Shown: in pieces, positions 5,366 through 7,362 of the stretch | Numbering within the stretch: position 1 is the first letter of the stretch | How the letters are laid out: each line of letters starts with the position of its first letter | NCBI GenBank assembly: GCA_030679615.1 | Contig: JAUXSJ010000284.1 | Span: forward strand, 1 to 7,362 | Direction: 5' to 3' | From: Parachlamydiaceae bacterium | GTDB lineage: Bacteria > Chlamydiota > Chlamydiia > Chlamydiales > Parachlamydiaceae | DNA: 7,362 nucleotides | Made by a program: the position numbers and the translations under genes | The notes under the pieces: model-generated | Database searches by the model: none | Told to the model about the DNA's origin: nothing | Seen by the model: the letters and a program-made list of their open reading frames with translations, nothing else

Positions 5366-5398
5366 TTGCGAATTCCTCCATTCGAAAGGAATTCGCAA
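5366..5398 (+). terminator. Strong hairpin between the 29-codon gene and mnmG
   Basis: A perfect 12-bp stem pairs TTGCGAATTCCT (5366-5377) with AGGAATTCGCAA (5387-5398) around a 9-base loop and is followed by ATTTTCT. It lies 19 bp after the stop of the 29-codon gene. It is probably its terminator, although the T-run is short. It could also be an mRNA-stabilising or processing hairpin if the two genes are co-transcribed. Confidence 0.65.
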
Positions 5399-5431
5399 AT
5401 TTTCTCAAGGTCTATCTCTTTCTTTCTTCTG

Positions 5432-5437
5432 TATAAT
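5432..5437 (+). promoter_or_regulatory. TATAAT -10 box, candidate mnmG promoter
   Basis: A perfect TATAAT lies 31 bases before the mnmG ATG and just after the hairpin, a sensible place for its promoter. No good -35 hexamer is found 16-19 bases upstream (sequence near 5408-5415 is GGTCTA-like). The call therefore rests on the -10 box and its position. Confidence 0.4.
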
Positions 5438-5468
5438 ATCTTAAATCTTAGAGTTGTTTAGGTTGAAC

Positions 5469-7301
5469 ATGTGGAATTTTCCTATTGTCTATGATGTGCT
5501 TGTCATTGGTGGTGGTCATGCTGGCTGCGAAGCTGCTTTAGCTTCAGCACGAATGGGATTACGAACCCTTTTGTTAACCATGAATTTAGATACAATTGCA
5601 AAAATGAGTTGTAATCCAGCTATTGGCGGGATTGCAAAAGGGCACATGGTCAGAGAAATCGATGCCCTAGGTGGTGAAATGGGAAAAGTCACCGACATTA
5701 CAGGAATTCAATATCGGATGCTAAATTCAGCAAAAGGACCTGCTGTATGGGCACCACGTGCACAAGCAGATAAGTTTGCTTATCAAAATGAGATGAAACA
5801 CCGTCTTGAAAAAACACCAAACCTAGAAATCAAACAAGGAACGAGCGAAGACTTCATTGTTGAAAATTGACGCATAACGGGTGTAATAACTAAAGAAGGA
5901 ATTATTTACCATTCTCAAACGGTTATTCTTTCATCTGGAACGTTTCTTAGAGGCCTATTACATATTGGAGAAACAAATTATTCGGGGGGTAGAGCTGGTG
6001 ATCAACCTTCTGTTGGAATGTCAGCTAGCCTTGAAAAATATGGAATTATACTTGGACGATTGAAAACAGGAACTCCGCCTCGTGTCAATGCCCGTTCAAT
6101 TGACTATTCGCTTACAGAAGAACAGTCAGGTGATGAAAACGTTAAATTTTCATTTGATGATGAAGGAATACCACGACTTCCACAAATCAGTTGTCACATT
6201 ACCTACACCACTGAAGAAACCAAAAAAATTATTTTAGAAAATATTCATCGCTCTCCGATGTATTCAGGGAAAATTACTGGAGTAGGTCCTCGTTATTGTC
6301 CTTCCATTGAAGATAAAATGGTTCGTTTTTCAGATAAAGAAAGACACCAAATTTTTCTAGAACCAGAGGGTTTAAATACTCAAGAAGTCTATGTTAATGG
6401 TGTTTCTTCCTCTTTGCCTTTCGATGTTCAATTAGATTTTATTCACAGTATTCCTGCTCTTCGTAATGCAGAAATCATGAGACCAGCTTATGCCATTGAA
6501 TATGACTATGCTGTAAGTGGTCAAATTTATCCTTCTTTAGAATGTAAAAAAATTGAAGGATTATTTTTAGCAGGTCAGATTAATGGAACCTCTGGATATG
6601 AGGAAGCAGCCGCACAAGGATTAATGGCAGGCATAAACGCCGCTTACAAAGTCATGGGAAAGCCCCCGCTTATCCTTCAAAGATCTGAGGCATATATTGG
6701 AGTCATGATCGATGACTTAGTCACAAAAGGATTGGATGAACCTTATCGCATGTTTACAAGTCGAGCTGAGCATCGTTTAGTTTTACGACAAGATAATGCT
6801 GACTTAAGATTACGTCATTATGGTTATGAGGCGGGTCTTATTGATCAAACCAAATTCAATCGTCTATGTGAAAAAAAGAAAATTATTGAACAAGAATGTC
6901 AACGTTTTAGTCAAATTTATAAGCATGTAGATGGGCATGGATTTACCCTCAATCAATTATTATGCCGTCCAGAAAATAATTATGAATTATTAAGAGAAAA
7001 ATACCCCGAAGATGTTCATGAATATGACCATGATATTCATTTTCAAATTGAGCTTAATTTAAAGTTTGCTGGATATATAGACCGACAGACTAAAGAAATC
7101 AATAAAATGTCACATATTGAAAATATTGCTATTCCTTCTGAGTTTAATTTTGAAATGGTTAAAGGGCTTCGCACTGAAGCGCAACAAAAACTTACAAAAT
7201 GGGCGCCTTCTACCTTAGGACAAGCACAGCGAATTTCTGGTGTTTCCCCTGCTGATATTTCCATTTTAATGATTGCGTTAAAAAGAAACCAAGCTGTTTA
7301 A
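5469..7301 (+). pseudogene. mnmG: mnmG (gidA), tRNA U34 modification enzyme, interrupted by an in-frame TGA
   Basis: Read through one stop, the frame is 610 codons, the usual MnmG length, from ATG 5469 (AGG at 5460-5462) to TAA 7301. MnmG is an FAD protein that works with MnmE to install carboxymethylaminomethyl groups on the wobble uridine (U34) of certain tRNAs. Visible motifs are the Rossmann GGGHAGCEAA (14-23), SCNPAIGGIAKGH (about 47-59), KGPAVWAPRAQ (about 88-98), NYSGGRAGDQPS (about 168-179), LGRLKTGTPPR (195-205), GPRYCPSIEDK with Cys277 (273-283), AGQINGTSGYEEAAAQG (368-384), YRMFTSRAEHRLVLRQDN (426-443), AGYIDRQ (534-540) and an intact C-terminal helical domain. Codon 134 (5868-5870) is TGA, where relatives have Gly or Asp after IVEN. 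Without read-through this leaves a 133-residue piece lacking most of the enzyme. A second piece from ATG 6018 would lack the FAD fold and a spaced ribosome-binding site. Everything else is intact, so decay is very recent, or the stop is an error or is read through. Confidence 0.9.
5868..5870 (+). other. In-frame TGA stop at codon 134 of mnmG
   Basis: The codons run ATT GTT GAA AAT TGA CGC ATA ACG GGT, matching the family pattern IVEN-(G/D)-R-(I/V)-x-G-V. GGA to TGA by one base change is the simplest origin. The base after the stop is C, and TGA-C is known in general as a leaky stop context. The same frame resumes without any insertion or deletion. Confidence 0.9.
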
Positions 7302-7314
7302 TTTAACTTGAATC

Positions 7315-7340
7315 GCTCTGACGAGCTCTATGTTTTTTTT
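7315..7340 (+). terminator. Weak terminator candidate after mnmG
   Basis: A short GCTC-TGAC-GAGC hairpin (7315-7326) is followed six bases later by eight T residues (7333-7340). The stem is only 4 bp and the T-run is not adjacent, so this is a weak candidate. The remaining bases to 7362 are too few to assign a gene on either strand. Confidence 0.25.
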
Positions 7341-7362
7341 ATTCGATTCCCACAGTTCCTTC

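Noticed and set aside
5189..5461. 90-codon plus-strand ORF overlapping the 29-codon gene and the hairpin
   Set aside because: It has no ribosome-binding site or recognisable motif and runs through the terminator hairpin. The overlapping frame carries a conserved family motif with a strong ribosome-binding site.
5868..5870. Selenocysteine or TGA-as-Trp recoding in mnmG
   Set aside because: MnmG is not a known selenoprotein and relatives do not have Cys at this site. The rest of the window uses TGG for Trp and has no other in-frame TGA, which argues against a changed code.
7339..7362. Possible 3' end of a minus-strand gene or 5' end of a plus-strand gene at the right edge
   Set aside because: Only a few codons are available, and several frames on both strands are equally open.

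Overview
The window looks like chromosomal DNA of an environmental chlamydia, most likely Parachlamydiaceae (Protochlamydia-like amoeba symbionts). The main evidence is the mnmG reading frame at the right end. As I remember the family, it follows chlamydial MnmG closely in length (610 codons) and in motif wording. The DNA is strongly AT-rich, and the left two thirds carry poorly conserved secreted proteins of the kind such symbionts accumulate. The assignment is from recall, not from a search.

Left part (56-2016, minus strand): three genes read leftwards as a probable operon. They are a secreted protein of unknown family with a conserved kinase-like signature (1246-2016), a secreted glutaminyl-peptide cyclotransferase of the plant/bacterial beta-propeller type (476-1237), and a small exported, highly charged coiled-coil protein (56-412). 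The last may also have its own promoter. A paralogue of the first protein lies divergently on the plus strand (2076-2879), only 59 bp away, so the pair looks like an inverted duplication around a shared promoter region.

Middle (2880-4860): a probable bidirectional terminator separates the paralogue from a convergent exported protein with a glycosyltransferase-like DxD motif (2936-3844, DUF6492-like). Next comes a minus-strand MORN-repeat protein (4121-4810). Its 5' end is odd: a better ribosome-binding site starts an out-of-frame 18-codon ORF, and a terminator-like hairpin lies inside the first codons of the MORN gene.

Right part (4851-7362): a very AT-rich spacer, then a 29-codon gene for a basic AURKAIP1/COX24 (mS38)-type peptide, a strong hairpin, a TATAAT promoter candidate, and mnmG (gidA). 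mnmG is complete from start to stop except for one in-frame TGA at codon 134. Because the rest of the frame is well preserved, this is a very recent nonsense mutation, a sequencing error, or a read-through site. The last 61 bases hold no gene that can be supported.

Themes: five neighbouring genes (56-3844) all begin with an export signal, which suggests a surface, periplasmic or host-directed cluster. The right end concerns translation (ribosomal peptide and tRNA wobble modification).
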